Source: Porphyromonas endodontalis ATCC 35406 (GTDB lineage: Bacteria; Bacteroidota; Bacteroidia; Bacteroidales; Porphyromonadaceae). From it: a stretch of 64,000 bases of DNA. This document shows, one piece after another, positions 8,743-15,832 of the stretch. The position numbers and the translations under genes were made by a program. The stretch's first letter is position 1; each line of letters opens with the position of its first letter. Where the stretch lies: assembly GCF_000174815.1 (NCBI RefSeq), contig NZ_ACNN01000024.1, positions 1 through 64,000 of the forward strand, in the 5' to 3' direction. The notes under the pieces were generated by a model, which saw nothing but the letters and a program-made list of their open reading frames with translations, was not told the origin of the DNA and made no database searches.

Positions 8743-9147
8743 TTAGTCAGTATAGTTTGCATCCATGAACCAGAGATTTGCCTCTTCGGATTCTTCTGTG
8801 TATTCACCGGCAAGTAGTTCGTAGTATCGAGTGTCCTTTTCTTGCTCTAGCTTGGCCTCCTTTTCTATTACAGGGCTTGGGATATGCTGAGAGCGGATGT
8901 ATCGGAATCCCCTAAACATGCCAATTGTAAGAACGAAAGAGGCTGCCAAATAAACGTAGGGGCGCAGACGTTGCCACACAAGCCGCTTGCCTAGTGGAGG
9001 TGTGATTTGCTCTTCTAAGACAACGGGCTCCTCGTCAATACGTGCCATGATACGTTCCTCCAAAGTCTCGAAATACCCTTCGGGAGTTGTGTAGTGGCTG
9101 CGACTCTCCTCGGCATCGTAGTTTAGTTGCTCTTTATTAGTTCCCAT
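8743..9147 (-). CDS. Probable anti-sigma factor, single-pass membrane protein
   Basis: 134 residues: a cytoplasmic N-terminal part of about 60 residues, one membrane segment (YVYLAASFVLTIGMF, about residues 69-83), then a periplasmic tail of about 45 residues. It lies between an ECF sigma gene upstream and a Spy-like gene downstream, so a membrane anti-sigma role is inferred from context. I do not see the HxxxCxxC zinc motif of classical ZAS anti-sigma factors. Confidence 0.6.
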   Translation of the reverse strand: MGTNKEQLNYDAEESRSHYTTPEGYFETLEERIMARIDEEPVVLEEQITPPLGKRLVWQRLRPYVYLAASFVLTIGMFRGFRYIRSQHIPSPVIEKEAKLEQEKDTRYYELLAGEYTEESEEANLWFMDANYTD

Positions 9148-9219
9148 CTTTTGACGAAATGCTTTTCGATTATAATTCCCATATCTCGTACAATATAGGA
9201 TAGATTTAGCGGCTAAGGT

Positions 9220-9792
9220 TTAATGGTGTACCTCAATATAATGTTTTATCTTGGCTACGGCGTGATGATAACTTGCCTTAAGTGCCCCCTCACTTGTGCC
9301 TGTAAGTTCTGCAATATCTGAGTAACTCTTCTCCTCATAATAGCGCAGCAAGAAGACCTGTTTTTGCTTGGGAGGGAGTGTGGCTATGGCCTTCTGGAAT
9401 AGCACCTCGGCGGCGTCTCCATCAAAGTAGGGATCGCCGGAAACATTCTCCACTAGGTAACGATTCTCTTCGGTTATCTCCACAACGTTTTCGCTGCGCT
9501 TCTTAGCTTTCCCAGCATAGTTGAGGGCTTCGAAGACGGCGATCCGATAGAGCCAAGTGTAGATTTTCGATTCTCCCCGAAAGGCATCCAGCCCCCTCCA
9601 CGCCTTGAGAAAGGTCTCCTGTACCAATTCGTCTGCAATAGAGTGGTTTATTACAATACGACGGATTTGCCAATAGAGAGGGCGCGAATACTGCCGAACG
9701 AGGGTCGCAAAAGCAGTGCGACGCTTGCTCGGCTCACGAAGAGCGGCTATGAGATCTTGTTCTTCGGGAGGTAGTTCTCGTAATTTTTCCAT
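9220..9792 (-). CDS. ECF-family RNA polymerase sigma factor
   Basis: A 190-residue group 4 sigma factor. Region 2 is seen in DELVQETFLKAWRGLDAFRGESKIYTWLYRIA (split over about residues 58-90), and region 4 in LPPKQKQVFLLRYYEEKSYSDIAELTGTSEGALK (about 138-172), with the usual HTH. Residues between 95 and 130 form the variable linker. A TATATTTG box on the minus strand at 9803-9810 lies only about 10 bp before the start codon, which may indicate a very short leader. It heads the operon with the membrane and periplasmic genes to its left. Confidence 0.92.
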   Translation of the reverse strand: MEKLRELPPEEQDLIAALREPSKRRTAFATLVRQYSRPLYWQIRRIVINHSIADELVQETFLKAWRGLDAFRGESKIYTWLYRIAVFEALNYAGKAKKRSENVVEITEENRYLVENVSGDPYFDGDAAEVLFQKAIATLPPKQKQVFLLRYYEEKSYSDIAELTGTSEGALKASYHHAVAKIKHYIEVHH

Positions 9793-9916
9793 ACCTGCTC
9801 GGCAAATATACAGAATCTACTGCAAACCTAGTCTACCGCCTAGAGAAAGGGAAACACTGAGTTACAAAGCCCAACTACGGTAGGGGTTATTCACTCTCCC
9901 CGTAACCGAGTCTTTT

Positions 9917-11221
9917 TCACGCTCTCTTTATCTGTTTGGGTTTATACCCCCAAAGAGCGTAGTAGAGCATGTATACTTCTCCTGCAATGATGAGGAGCCA
10001 TGTCCAAGTCCAGCTGTGGAATAGGTCGGCAAGCAGCCCTTGCGTAAAGGGAAGTATGGCTCCTCCGACAACGCCCATCAGCAATACTCCTGTAGCGCGT
10101 GCTGTGTATTTCCCAAGTCCCTCGAGGGACAAAGAGAAGATAGCTCCCCACATAAGAGAGTGGAAAAGCCCTACCCCAATTAGCAACCAAGGCATCTTGA
10201 GGAGGATGGCGAGCACGACCAAAAGCCCTGCACAGAAGGTGCTTACGGCTAGTTGTATGTGGGCTTTGATCATCGAAAGGAAGCTAGAGAAGAAGCGCCC
10301 CACTAGCATAGAAAACCAATAGAGAGAAGCCCATTTGACGGCCATTTCGTACGAGATCCCAAGATCCTGCTGTGCGTACAGTACAATATTGCTGCCTACA
10401 CACACCTCGCAACCAACGTACATAAATATGCCTATAACGCCTAATGTAAGGTGACGGAATGAGAATACGGAGTGCTCTAGATGCTCCCCTTTCGTCTCAG
10501 TCGTATTGGGCAATTCGGGCAAATTTGTTGTCCTTACTCCAAAATAGAGTAGACTGACAAAAAGGATCAAGATAGCCATAGGTAAGAAAATGGCACTGAC
10601 CTCCAGCTCACTCCCTTCTTTGCCACCAAAAATTACCAAGCCGACAAAGAGGGGCACCAAGGTGGTCATGAGAGAATTGCCCGTACCTGCGATATTCTGA
10701 CGCGTTACCCCCGTGGTATGAGGCACGTTACAGACTACAACGTAGGGATTAACAGACGATTGCAGATAGGTCAGCCCCGTACCCGATACGAACGACCCTA
10801 TCAAAAACAAAAAGTATCCTAGAGGTAACCGGATGCTCCCAATAGTGATATGATTGAGCGACCCCTCACCAATCCATTGGAAACTGAGGGCTGATAGCTC
10901 AAAAACAATGAGCGAAAAAGCAACAACTACGATCCCCTTGAGCAGTGTTTTCTTGTAGCCGCAGCGTTGTAAATAACGAGCACTTACGGGCCCCATCAAG
11001 AGATAGGACAAGAAAAAAGAAAAGGTAATAAAGGTGGCAAAGGCGTTCTTGAGCGCACCACTCTCTGCCAAAAAAGTTTCTTTGAGGGGGGCTTGAAATT
11101 GTTGATTAAGACTTGTGATAAAACCGATGAGTGCCATCAGTATTACCATAAAAATAAAGGGTCTTAAATGGGTAGGAGCCTTCTCCGAAAGGGATTGTTG
11201 CAAAGGGGAGGTATTACTCAT
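9917..11221 (-). CDS. FucP-like sugar:proton symporter (MFS)
   Basis: A major facilitator superfamily transporter of the fucose/glucose-galactose (FHS) family. From the ATG at 11221 (preferred because an upstream ATG adds only ten non-conserved residues) it is 434 residues with about 12 hydrophobic segments. The region LNQQFQAPLKETF after TM1 and GSFVSGTGLTYLQSSVNPYV near residues 145-165 are FucP-like, as is the final repeat with GAILPFTQGLLAD. The sugar cannot be predicted from the sequence. No catabolic genes adjoin it. Confidence 0.85.
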   Translation of the reverse strand: MSNTSPLQQSLSEKAPTHLRPFIFMVILMALIGFITSLNQQFQAPLKETFLAESGALKNAFATFITFSFFLSYLLMGPVSARYLQRCGYKKTLLKGIVVVAFSLIVFELSALSFQWIGEGSLNHITIGSIRLPLGYFLFLIGSFVSGTGLTYLQSSVNPYVVVCNVPHTTGVTRQNIAGTGNSLMTTLVPLFVGLVIFGGKEGSELEVSAIFLPMAILILFVSLLYFGVRTTNLPELPNTTETKGEHLEHSVFSFRHLTLGVIGIFMYVGCEVCVGSNIVLYAQQDLGISYEMAVKWASLYWFSMLVGRFFSSFLSMIKAHIQLAVSTFCAGLLVVLAILLKMPWLLIGVGLFHSLMWGAIFSLSLEGLGKYTARATGVLLMGVVGGAILPFTQGLLADLFHSWTWTWLLIIAGEVYMLYYALWGYKPKQIKRA

Positions 11222-11354
11222 ATCTCTAAAAATTCTGTTTTCTCTTGTCAAAAGTACAACAAAAGTGCAACAAACCCAATTTAGCTATAGGGTATCGATT
11301 TTCTTAGGTTGGGCAACTTTAGCTTGAGAGCAGCCGATCTATCATTTCTTTGTA

Positions 11355-11421
11355 AACAAGAAAACCTCCCAAACTAGGCTACCTCTTCGTATAAAACGAC
11401 GGAGACTCTGAGTTTGGGAGG
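11355..11421 (-). terminator. Terminator downstream of rpmH
   Basis: CCTCCCAAACT (11365-11375) and AGTTTGGGAGG (11411-11421) form a perfect 11-bp stem with a long, partly self-pairing loop. Read leftward it is followed by TTTTCTTGTTT, so it ends the rpmH transcript. Confidence 0.7.
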
Positions 11422-11431
11422 GCTAACAATA

Positions 11432-11515
11432 GGGGTCTGTTTGGTCAAGTCCTCGCGGCGCTTGCTGCGCCCTGAGTTTGCCCCTGCTTGACCTCGGGAC
11501 TCTCTCCTTTCAGCG
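11432..11515. other. Palindromic GC-rich intergenic element
   Basis: Between rpmH and its terminator, GGTCAAG pairs with a CTTGACC about 45 bp away, enclosing a smaller GGCGC/GCGCC hairpin. The element is GC-rich compared with its surroundings. It could be a structured RNA part of the rpmH transcript or a dispersed palindromic repeat; I do not recognise SRP RNA, RNase P RNA or tmRNA motifs in it. Confidence 0.4.
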
Positions 11516-11542
11516 GGAAAGGGCAAGAGAGCCTTGTGTGTT

Positions 11543-11689
11543 TTAATACTCGTCCGAAACCGTTAGCTTGGCACGACCTTTAGCACGGCGCGAAGCAAGT
11601 ACACGGCGACCATTTGCCGTTGCCATACGGGCACGGAATCCGTGCTTGTTCTTTCTCTTTCGGTTCGAGGGTTGGAACGTTCTTTTCAT
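11543..11689 (-). CDS. rpmH: Ribosomal protein L34
   Basis: A 48-residue basic protein starting [20 protein letters not shown], followed by [19 protein letters not shown]: the full L34 signature. L34 is a small 50S protein close to the 23S rRNA domain III. The start codon is at 11687-11689 and the stop TAA at 11543-11545. A TACCTTTG box lies 46 bp upstream and a strong hairpin terminator downstream. It is not next to rnpA here. Confidence 0.97.
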   Translation of the reverse strand: MKRTFQPSNRKRKNKHGFRARMATANGRRVLASRRAKGRAKLTVSDEY

Positions 11690-11707
11690 CGCTACTTATC
11701 CTATAAT

Positions 11708-12325
11708 CTATTTTTTGTCTACTATAACGATGGGCAAAGGTACGAAAATTTTTTCGCATACCTGCCATTTTTGGAGAGTCTGATATACAAGATGCACGGG
11801 CAAGCCCATTACGTTGTAAAACGAACCCTCGATTTTTTCTATGGCTACATAGCCAATCCACTCTTGGATGCCGTAGGCTCCGGCCTTGTCATAGGGGTGG
11901 TAAGAACGCAAGTAATAGTCGATCTGCTCCTCACTAAGCGATGCAAACCAAACGCGGGTGGTAGCTACAAAAGAGGTGCCTCTGCCATCCGCTCCCATGA
12001 GAGCCACTCCGGTAGAGACTTGGTGCTCACGCCCCGAAAGCTCGTGCAGCATAGCCCTCGCCTCCTCGGGGGAATGCGGTTTTCCTAGCACTTTATCTCC
12101 CACAATTACCACCGTATCTGCCGTTAGTACTACTTCGTCTTCTGTAAGAGAAGATTGATAGGCAAGAGCCTTTCGCTCTGCTATATATTGGGGGATTTGA
12201 CGGATGGGAAGTGTGCTCGGATAGCTCTCGTCTATACCCTCAATCAGGCGAATTGTGAAAGGAATATCCAGCCCCGAAAAAAGCTCGTGACGCCGTGGGG
12301 ATTGAGTTGCTAATACTACTTTCAT
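11708..12325 (-). CDS. maf: Maf/YhdE-type nucleoside triphosphate pyrophosphatase
   Basis: A house-cleaning enzyme that hydrolyses non-canonical or specific nucleoside triphosphates (dTTP/UTP in the YhdE group) to monophosphate. The 205-residue product has the LATQSPRRHELFSGL start (SxRR motif, residues 5-19), the ADTVV motif (about 89-93), GKPHSPEEARAML (about 101-113) and the Maf YGIQEW motif (about 151-156). It is the last gene of a leftward operon with the DUF2520 protein and the KdsC phosphatase, a common Bacteroidota grouping. Confidence 0.93.
   Translation of the reverse strand: MKVVLATQSPRRHELFSGLDIPFTIRLIEGIDESYPSTLPIRQIPQYIAERKALAYQSSLTEDEVVLTADTVVIVGDKVLGKPHSPEEARAMLHELSGREHQVSTGVALMGADGRGTSFVATTRVWFASLSEEQIDYYLRSYHPYDKAGAYGIQEWIGYVAIEKIEGSFYNVMGLPVHLVYQTLQKWQVCEKIFVPLPIVIVDKK
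11735..11742 (-). promoter_or_regulatory. -7 box of the rpmH promoter
   Basis: CAAAGGTA on the plus strand reads TACCTTTG leftward, about 46 bp before the rpmH start codon and overlapping the end of the maf gene. The -33 box is poor. Confidence 0.55.
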
Positions 12326-12353
12326 ACGCTTTTTCTAATCCTGTTGCCACTCG

Positions 12354-12878
12354 TTACCAAGCGAGTCCGGCACCTTCGCTCCCCCATAGCCCCTGGGCGC
12401 GGAGAGTTTGTTCTATCACGTCTCGGGCTACCCCTTCGCCACCACAGCAGTGCGAGATATAATGCGCCACGGCCAAAATCTCCGGAGCCGCATCTTGTGG
12501 CGCAACAGCGAGTCCAACTCGGCGCATTACGCCCAAGTCGGGAATGTCGTCGCCTACATAGACGACCTCTTGGGACTGGAGCTGATGTTTTTCCATCAGA
12601 TCTTCTAAGTCTCGCACCTTGTTGCGCGATTGTTGGTAGTAGTCTTCGATACCAAGATGTGCCATCCGAAGCGCCATTGCAGGGGTGTATCCGCCGGTGA
12701 TAACGCCCACCACGAAGCCCCTTTTTACGGCAAATTGTAGGGCATAACCATCTTTTACGTTTACCGTTCTATGAGGGTTACCCTCCTCGTCGAGGGGGCA
12801 GGTGCTACGGCTAATTACTCCGTCTATATCAAAAACAAAGGCTTTAATCTCTTGCAGATTGTAGGGGATACTACTCAT
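12354..12878 (-). CDS. kdsC: 3-deoxy-D-manno-octulosonate 8-phosphate phosphatase (KdsC-like HAD)
   Basis: A 174-residue capless HAD phosphatase of the KdsC type, which dephosphorylates KDO-8-phosphate for lipopolysaccharide synthesis as a tetramer. Motif I is FDIDGVISR (Asp16 and Asp18), followed by the NVKDGYALQ block about residues 40-48, motif II with ITGG (about 59-62), and motif III YVGDDIPDLGVM (about 107-118). It overlaps the upstream DUF2520 gene by 8 bp, so translational coupling is likely. Confidence 0.9.
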   Translation of the reverse strand: MSSIPYNLQEIKAFVFDIDGVISRSTCPLDEEGNPHRTVNVKDGYALQFAVKRGFVVGVITGGYTPAMALRMAHLGIEDYYQQSRNKVRDLEDLMEKHQLQSQEVVYVGDDIPDLGVMRRVGLAVAPQDAAPEILAVAHYISHCCGGEGVARDVIEQTLRAQGLWGSEGAGLAW

Positions 12879-13668
12879 GGGATAGGGAAGTCTCGGGGTG
12901 ATACATTGACCAAATGGATTGTGAGGTCACGTCGTAGAGGGTTCGGATTGCCTCTCTGCTCTCCGCCAGCAAAGCGCGATGGGCTGCCAAGGTAGCAGTA
13001 TCGCCACGGAATGCGGGCCCCGTCTGTGTATCTCTAGGGTTGAGTGTTATCGCCTTTTGCAACGTCTCTTGGATAAGAGGATGCAGTACCTCCCGAGGGA
13101 TCTGGTGTTGCTCAAGTAATTCCGAAGCAATGGCCCATTGGTGATTGACAAAGTTGCAAGCAAAGACAGCTGCAACATGGATCTCTTGGCGGAGCGTAAG
13201 GGTAGAAGGGCGAGGCTCCATGTGCAATAGGTTTGCCAACTGCTGTATGGCTTGGGCGGCAATCTCACTCCTATGCTCTACAAAAAGAGGGATGCCTTGC
13301 CAACTGAGAGGGCGCCCTTTACTAAAGGTATTGAGGGAATAAAAGATACCACTATCGGGGTGATACTGAGTAAGGGTCTCTACGGGTACGCAAGCTGCCG
13401 TATGTAACCAAACTCCCGATGTGGAGGGCATCTGAGCTGCACATGAAGCAATGGCCGTATCTGTGACAGCCAAAAGGTAAATATCCGCATTCCGTGGCAT
13501 CTCCGTCAAGTCATGCAAGATGGTACACTCAGGGACATAGAGATCGCGCAGACGCTCTGCATGCCCTAGTGTAGGGCTTACAATAACTCTTGGAGCAACC
13601 CCGGCTTGGGTCAGAGAGAAAACGAGGCTTTCGGCAACACCTCCACTCCCTATTACTACAATATCCAT
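12871..13668 (-). CDS. DUF2520 Rossmann-fold oxidoreductase-like protein
   Basis: 265 residues from the ATG at 13668. The start gives MDIVVIGSGGVAESLVFSL, a dinucleotide-binding beta-alpha-beta with GxGxxA, as in the F420-dependent NADP reductase/ProC superfamily; residues about 130-250 are the helical DUF2520 domain with FACNFVNHQW. Its substrate is unknown. An upstream in-frame ATG at 13734 is rejected because a TACCTTTG box lies between the two starts. It leads the operon with kdsC and maf. Confidence 0.82.
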   Translation of the reverse strand: MDIVVIGSGGVAESLVFSLTQAGVAPRVIVSPTLGHAERLRDLYVPECTILHDLTEMPRNADIYLLAVTDTAIASCAAQMPSTSGVWLHTAACVPVETLTQYHPDSGIFYSLNTFSKGRPLSWQGIPLFVEHRSEIAAQAIQQLANLLHMEPRPSTLTLRQEIHVAAVFACNFVNHQWAIASELLEQHQIPREVLHPLIQETLQKAITLNPRDTQTGPAFRGDTATLAAHRALLAESREAIRTLYDVTSQSIWSMYHPETSLSHE

Positions 13669-13672
13669 AGCG

Positions 13673-13680
13673 CAAAGGTA
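13673..13680 (-). promoter_or_regulatory. -7 box of the DUF2520-kdsC-maf operon
   Basis: TACCTTTG on the minus strand ends five bases before the ATG at 13668, so transcription would begin at or next to the start codon, giving a leaderless or nearly leaderless mRNA. It supports the internal start choice. The -33 box is not convincing. Confidence 0.5.
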
Positions 13681-13881
13681 CGAGTTTATTAAGGAGAGAC
13701 CTAATCCCTTTTTCGCTGACTTTGTCGGAATCATTACGAAGGGCTCTCCCTATTCTCTCTAGGAGCGTTTCCTCTCTTTAGAGTGATACTCAAGAAAATC
13801 CACGATGCTCCTTTCGTGTCTTAAAGGCTTGATTCTCTGGATTGGTTGTGGCGTAAATGGTGTGCTTAGGATGAGATTTTG

Positions 13882-13889
13882 TACATTTG
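13882..13889 (+). promoter_or_regulatory. -7 box of the L,D-transpeptidase operon
   Basis: TACATTTG matches TAnnTTTG exactly and lies 81 bp before the transpeptidase ATG. The -33 box is weak. Confidence 0.55.
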
Positions 13890-13970
13890 CAGGGTATTTT
13901 AGAGAGATTACACCTCAACTTTTTGAGGAGGTGAGGGGTAGAATCCTAAAATTACAAGTTTGAAAAACTC

Positions 13971-14948
13971 ATGAAGAAGTATTTATTAGTGGCAATTGCC
14001 CCTCTCCTTCTACTCCTAGGGAGCTGTACGGGGTCTTCACAAAAAGAGCAGGAGCAAATCGTTCCTACAGATACAATCGTAGAGCCGGATACGCTCTCTA
14101 TTGAGCAGCAAGTGGCTGAATGGGAGGCGAACGATACGCTTTACCACGCCTTTCTTGATGCAGACGAGGCTCTCCTCTATATGGAAAAATCGAGCCATGC
14201 AAAGCAATATAAGGAGGGAATTTTACCCCGAATGGCTCGCGAGAACCTGCCCTATTGTGAGCGATTGATGAACAATCGATTTGATTATTTCATCGTTGTG
14301 GACAAGGCTTCTATGCGCGTGCTCCTCTACAATCGCTACGGAGTCAAGGAGAAGGAGTACACCTGCGCTTGCGCTCGCAACTATGGGCATAAAGCAAAGA
14401 AAGGCGACTGCCGTACCCCCGAAGGCTTCTTCTATGCTGGAGAAACATTTGATAGTACCGACTGGCTTTATACGGACGATAACGGCTACACAAGCCCTGT
14501 TCGAGGGCAATACGGCCCACGATTTATTCGTATCAAAGGGGATAAGAATCTGCCGGTAGGTATTCATGGAACTTGCGCTCCATGGGCTCTTGGTCGGCGC
14601 TGTAGCCATGGGTGTGTTCGTATCCACAACGATAATATCTTAGAACTCGTGAAATACGTTCAGCCCAACATGCCTATTATTATCAATCCCGGTCCTAAGG
14701 ATATGTGGGTGAATGAATCTGAGGGAAGAGAGATTCCTGTGATTACAATTGATGACAATCCCGTAGTGGCTAAACCTCATACTATTGCTAGACCGGAGGA
14801 GTCCAATCCCGCAGTTGCTACGGATACTCTCCCCGAGCAACCTCAGATGATAGAGGAGGATTCGACGGAGAAGACACAACCACAACCTTCTGAAGTAGAG
14901 GAGACTCCCGATGAAGATGAGGCCGATTCTTTAGAGAATAACCTATAA
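13971..14948 (+). CDS. L,D-transpeptidase (YkuD) lipoprotein
   Basis: A 325-residue periplasmic or outer-membrane lipoprotein that would form 3-3 peptidoglycan cross-links or attach proteins to peptidoglycan. The signal peptide ends in the lipobox LLGSC (Cys19). A YkuD domain spans about residues 95-235: GIHGTCAPW gives the conserved HG, and CSHGCVRIHN holds the catalytic Cys215 in the SxGCxR motif. The last 80 residues are acidic and rich in Pro, Glu and Thr, probably a disordered spacer. The downstream gene is 10 bp away in the same direction. Confidence 0.9.
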   Translation: MKKYLLVAIAPLLLLLGSCTGSSQKEQEQIVPTDTIVEPDTLSIEQQVAEWEANDTLYHAFLDADEALLYMEKSSHAKQYKEGILPRMARENLPYCERLMNNRFDYFIVVDKASMRVLLYNRYGVKEKEYTCACARNYGHKAKKGDCRTPEGFFYAGETFDSTDWLYTDDNGYTSPVRGQYGPRFIRIKGDKNLPVGIHGTCAPWALGRRCSHGCVRIHNDNILELVKYVQPNMPIIINPGPKDMWVNESEGREIPVITIDDNPVVAKPHTIARPEESNPAVATDTLPEQPQMIEEDSTEKTQPQPSEVEETPDEDEADSLENNL

Positions 14949-14958
14949 TGCTGTTCTT

Positions 14959-15534
14959 ATGAAAAGCGTAAACATATTTATTTGTGCTGTGGCATTGTTG
15001 CTGTCAGCCTTTTGTCCCCGACCCGATAAGAAGCCTTCGCTACAGGAGTCCATAGGGAAGATGTGGCGGGAGGAGTATGATAAGGAGTTCAAGCCCGAGG
15101 AGTATGTTTACAAGCTTGTAGACCTCGACCGGAATGGTTCTCCCGAATTGCTCATCATGAAGGAGAAGGTTAGGCATTATAATTGGTATGGAGTCTACTC
15201 CTATGTAGATGGTGTTGTAGAACTGATCTGCGAGCGAATATCCGGTGGGCTTGCTGACTATGCCTACTACTCAGATGGGTTTGTTCGGTACTATGAGGAA
15301 CACTCGGGCGGACTTAGTTTTCAGGAGGTTTATTATAAATTAGAGGAGGGCAAAGTAGTTGCTTATGTAGAGCATTCCGTGAATCGAAATGGTTGGGATG
15401 ATGATGAACTAGAAGAGAGTCGGACGCTCACTATTCTAGATAAATCTACTCCTCGAAGTGAAAAGATAGAGGACTACTACCCAAAGGGGAAAGCCTATTC
15501 GCTCTACGATATTAAGGATTGGGAGAGCTTCTGA
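14959..15534 (+). CDS. Hypothetical exported protein
   Basis: 191 residues, family not recognised. It begins with a signal peptide of about 20 residues whose end, LSAFC, could be a lipobox with Cys20. A VDLDRNGSPELLIM segment (about residues 54-67) resembles calcium-binding loops seen in EF-hand/FG-GAP-like repeats, and the protein is rich in Tyr and acidic residues. It lies 10 bp after the transpeptidase gene, so the two are probably co-transcribed and act in the envelope. Confidence 0.65.
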   Translation: MKSVNIFICAVALLLSAFCPRPDKKPSLQESIGKMWREEYDKEFKPEEYVYKLVDLDRNGSPELLIMKEKVRHYNWYGVYSYVDGVVELICERISGGLADYAYYSDGFVRYYEEHSGGLSFQEVYYKLEEGKVVAYVEHSVNRNGWDDDELEESRTLTILDKSTPRSEKIEDYYPKGKAYSLYDIKDWESF

Positions 15535-15546
15535 CGTCGGAAAGAT

Positions 15547-15589
15547 CTTCATTCCTCTGCGTTGAATGAAGTCCTATCATTTCTTTTAC
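15547..15589 (+). terminator. Probable terminator of the transpeptidase operon
   Basis: CTTCATTC (15547-15554) pairs perfectly with GAATGAAG (15564-15571) and is followed by a pyrimidine-rich tail with TTTCTTTT. Confidence 0.55.
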
Positions 15590-15655
15590 TGCGCGGTTGT
15601 GTTTGATGCTGGAATTTATAGGAATCTACAAATCTCGGCTTTCGATTTTCTTTCG

Positions 15656-15663
15656 TACCTTTG
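15656..15663 (+). promoter_or_regulatory. -7 box of the tRNA-Ser promoter
   Basis: TACCTTTG, an exact TAnnTTTG match, ends 19 bp before the mature tRNA 5' end, the spacing expected for a stable-RNA promoter with a short leader. The -33 region lacks a clear TTTG. Confidence 0.6.
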
Positions 15664-15682
15664 TAGGAAGTTCTAGCAACTA

Positions 15683-15770
15683 GGAGAGATGCCAGAGTGA
15701 CCGATTGGGCCGGACTCGAAATCCGGTGAACGGCTTGTCCGTTCCGGGGGTTTGAATCCCTCTCTCTCCG
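15683..15770 (+). tRNA. tRNA-Ser (anticodon CGA)
   Basis: An 88-nt class II tRNA. The acceptor stem GGAGAGA pairs with TCTCTCC plus discriminator G. The anticodon arm CCGGA-CTCGAAA-TCCGG gives anticodon CGA, reading UCG. A long variable arm (AACGGCTTGTCCGTT) is typical of tRNA-Ser, and the T loop is TTTGAAT. The 3' CCA is not encoded. The leftward defence operon ends 62 bp beyond it, consistent with tRNA genes serving as island boundaries, but I found no direct repeat of the tRNA 3' end in the window. Confidence 0.95.
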
Positions 15771-15775
15771 CAAAT

Positions 15776-15815
15776 AAGGGTGTAAATCAGCAAGTTATGC
15801 GATTTACACCCTTTT
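15776..15815. terminator. Bidirectional terminator between tRNA-Ser and the defence operon
   Basis: AAGGGTGTAAATC (15776-15788) and GATTTACACCCTT (15801-15813) form a perfect 13-bp stem with a 12-nt loop. A short T tail on the right serves the tRNA transcript; on the other strand it can end the leftward helicase operon. Confidence 0.8.
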
Positions 15816-15832
15816 CCACACCCAACAATCTA

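Noticed and set aside
11432-11515. SRP RNA, RNase P RNA or tmRNA in the palindromic element after rpmH
   Set aside because: The conserved SRP loop, RNase P core motifs and tmRNA tRNA-like domain are not present.
15549-15773. Minus-strand open frame across tRNA-Ser
   Set aside because: It runs through a structurally perfect tRNA and its promoter.
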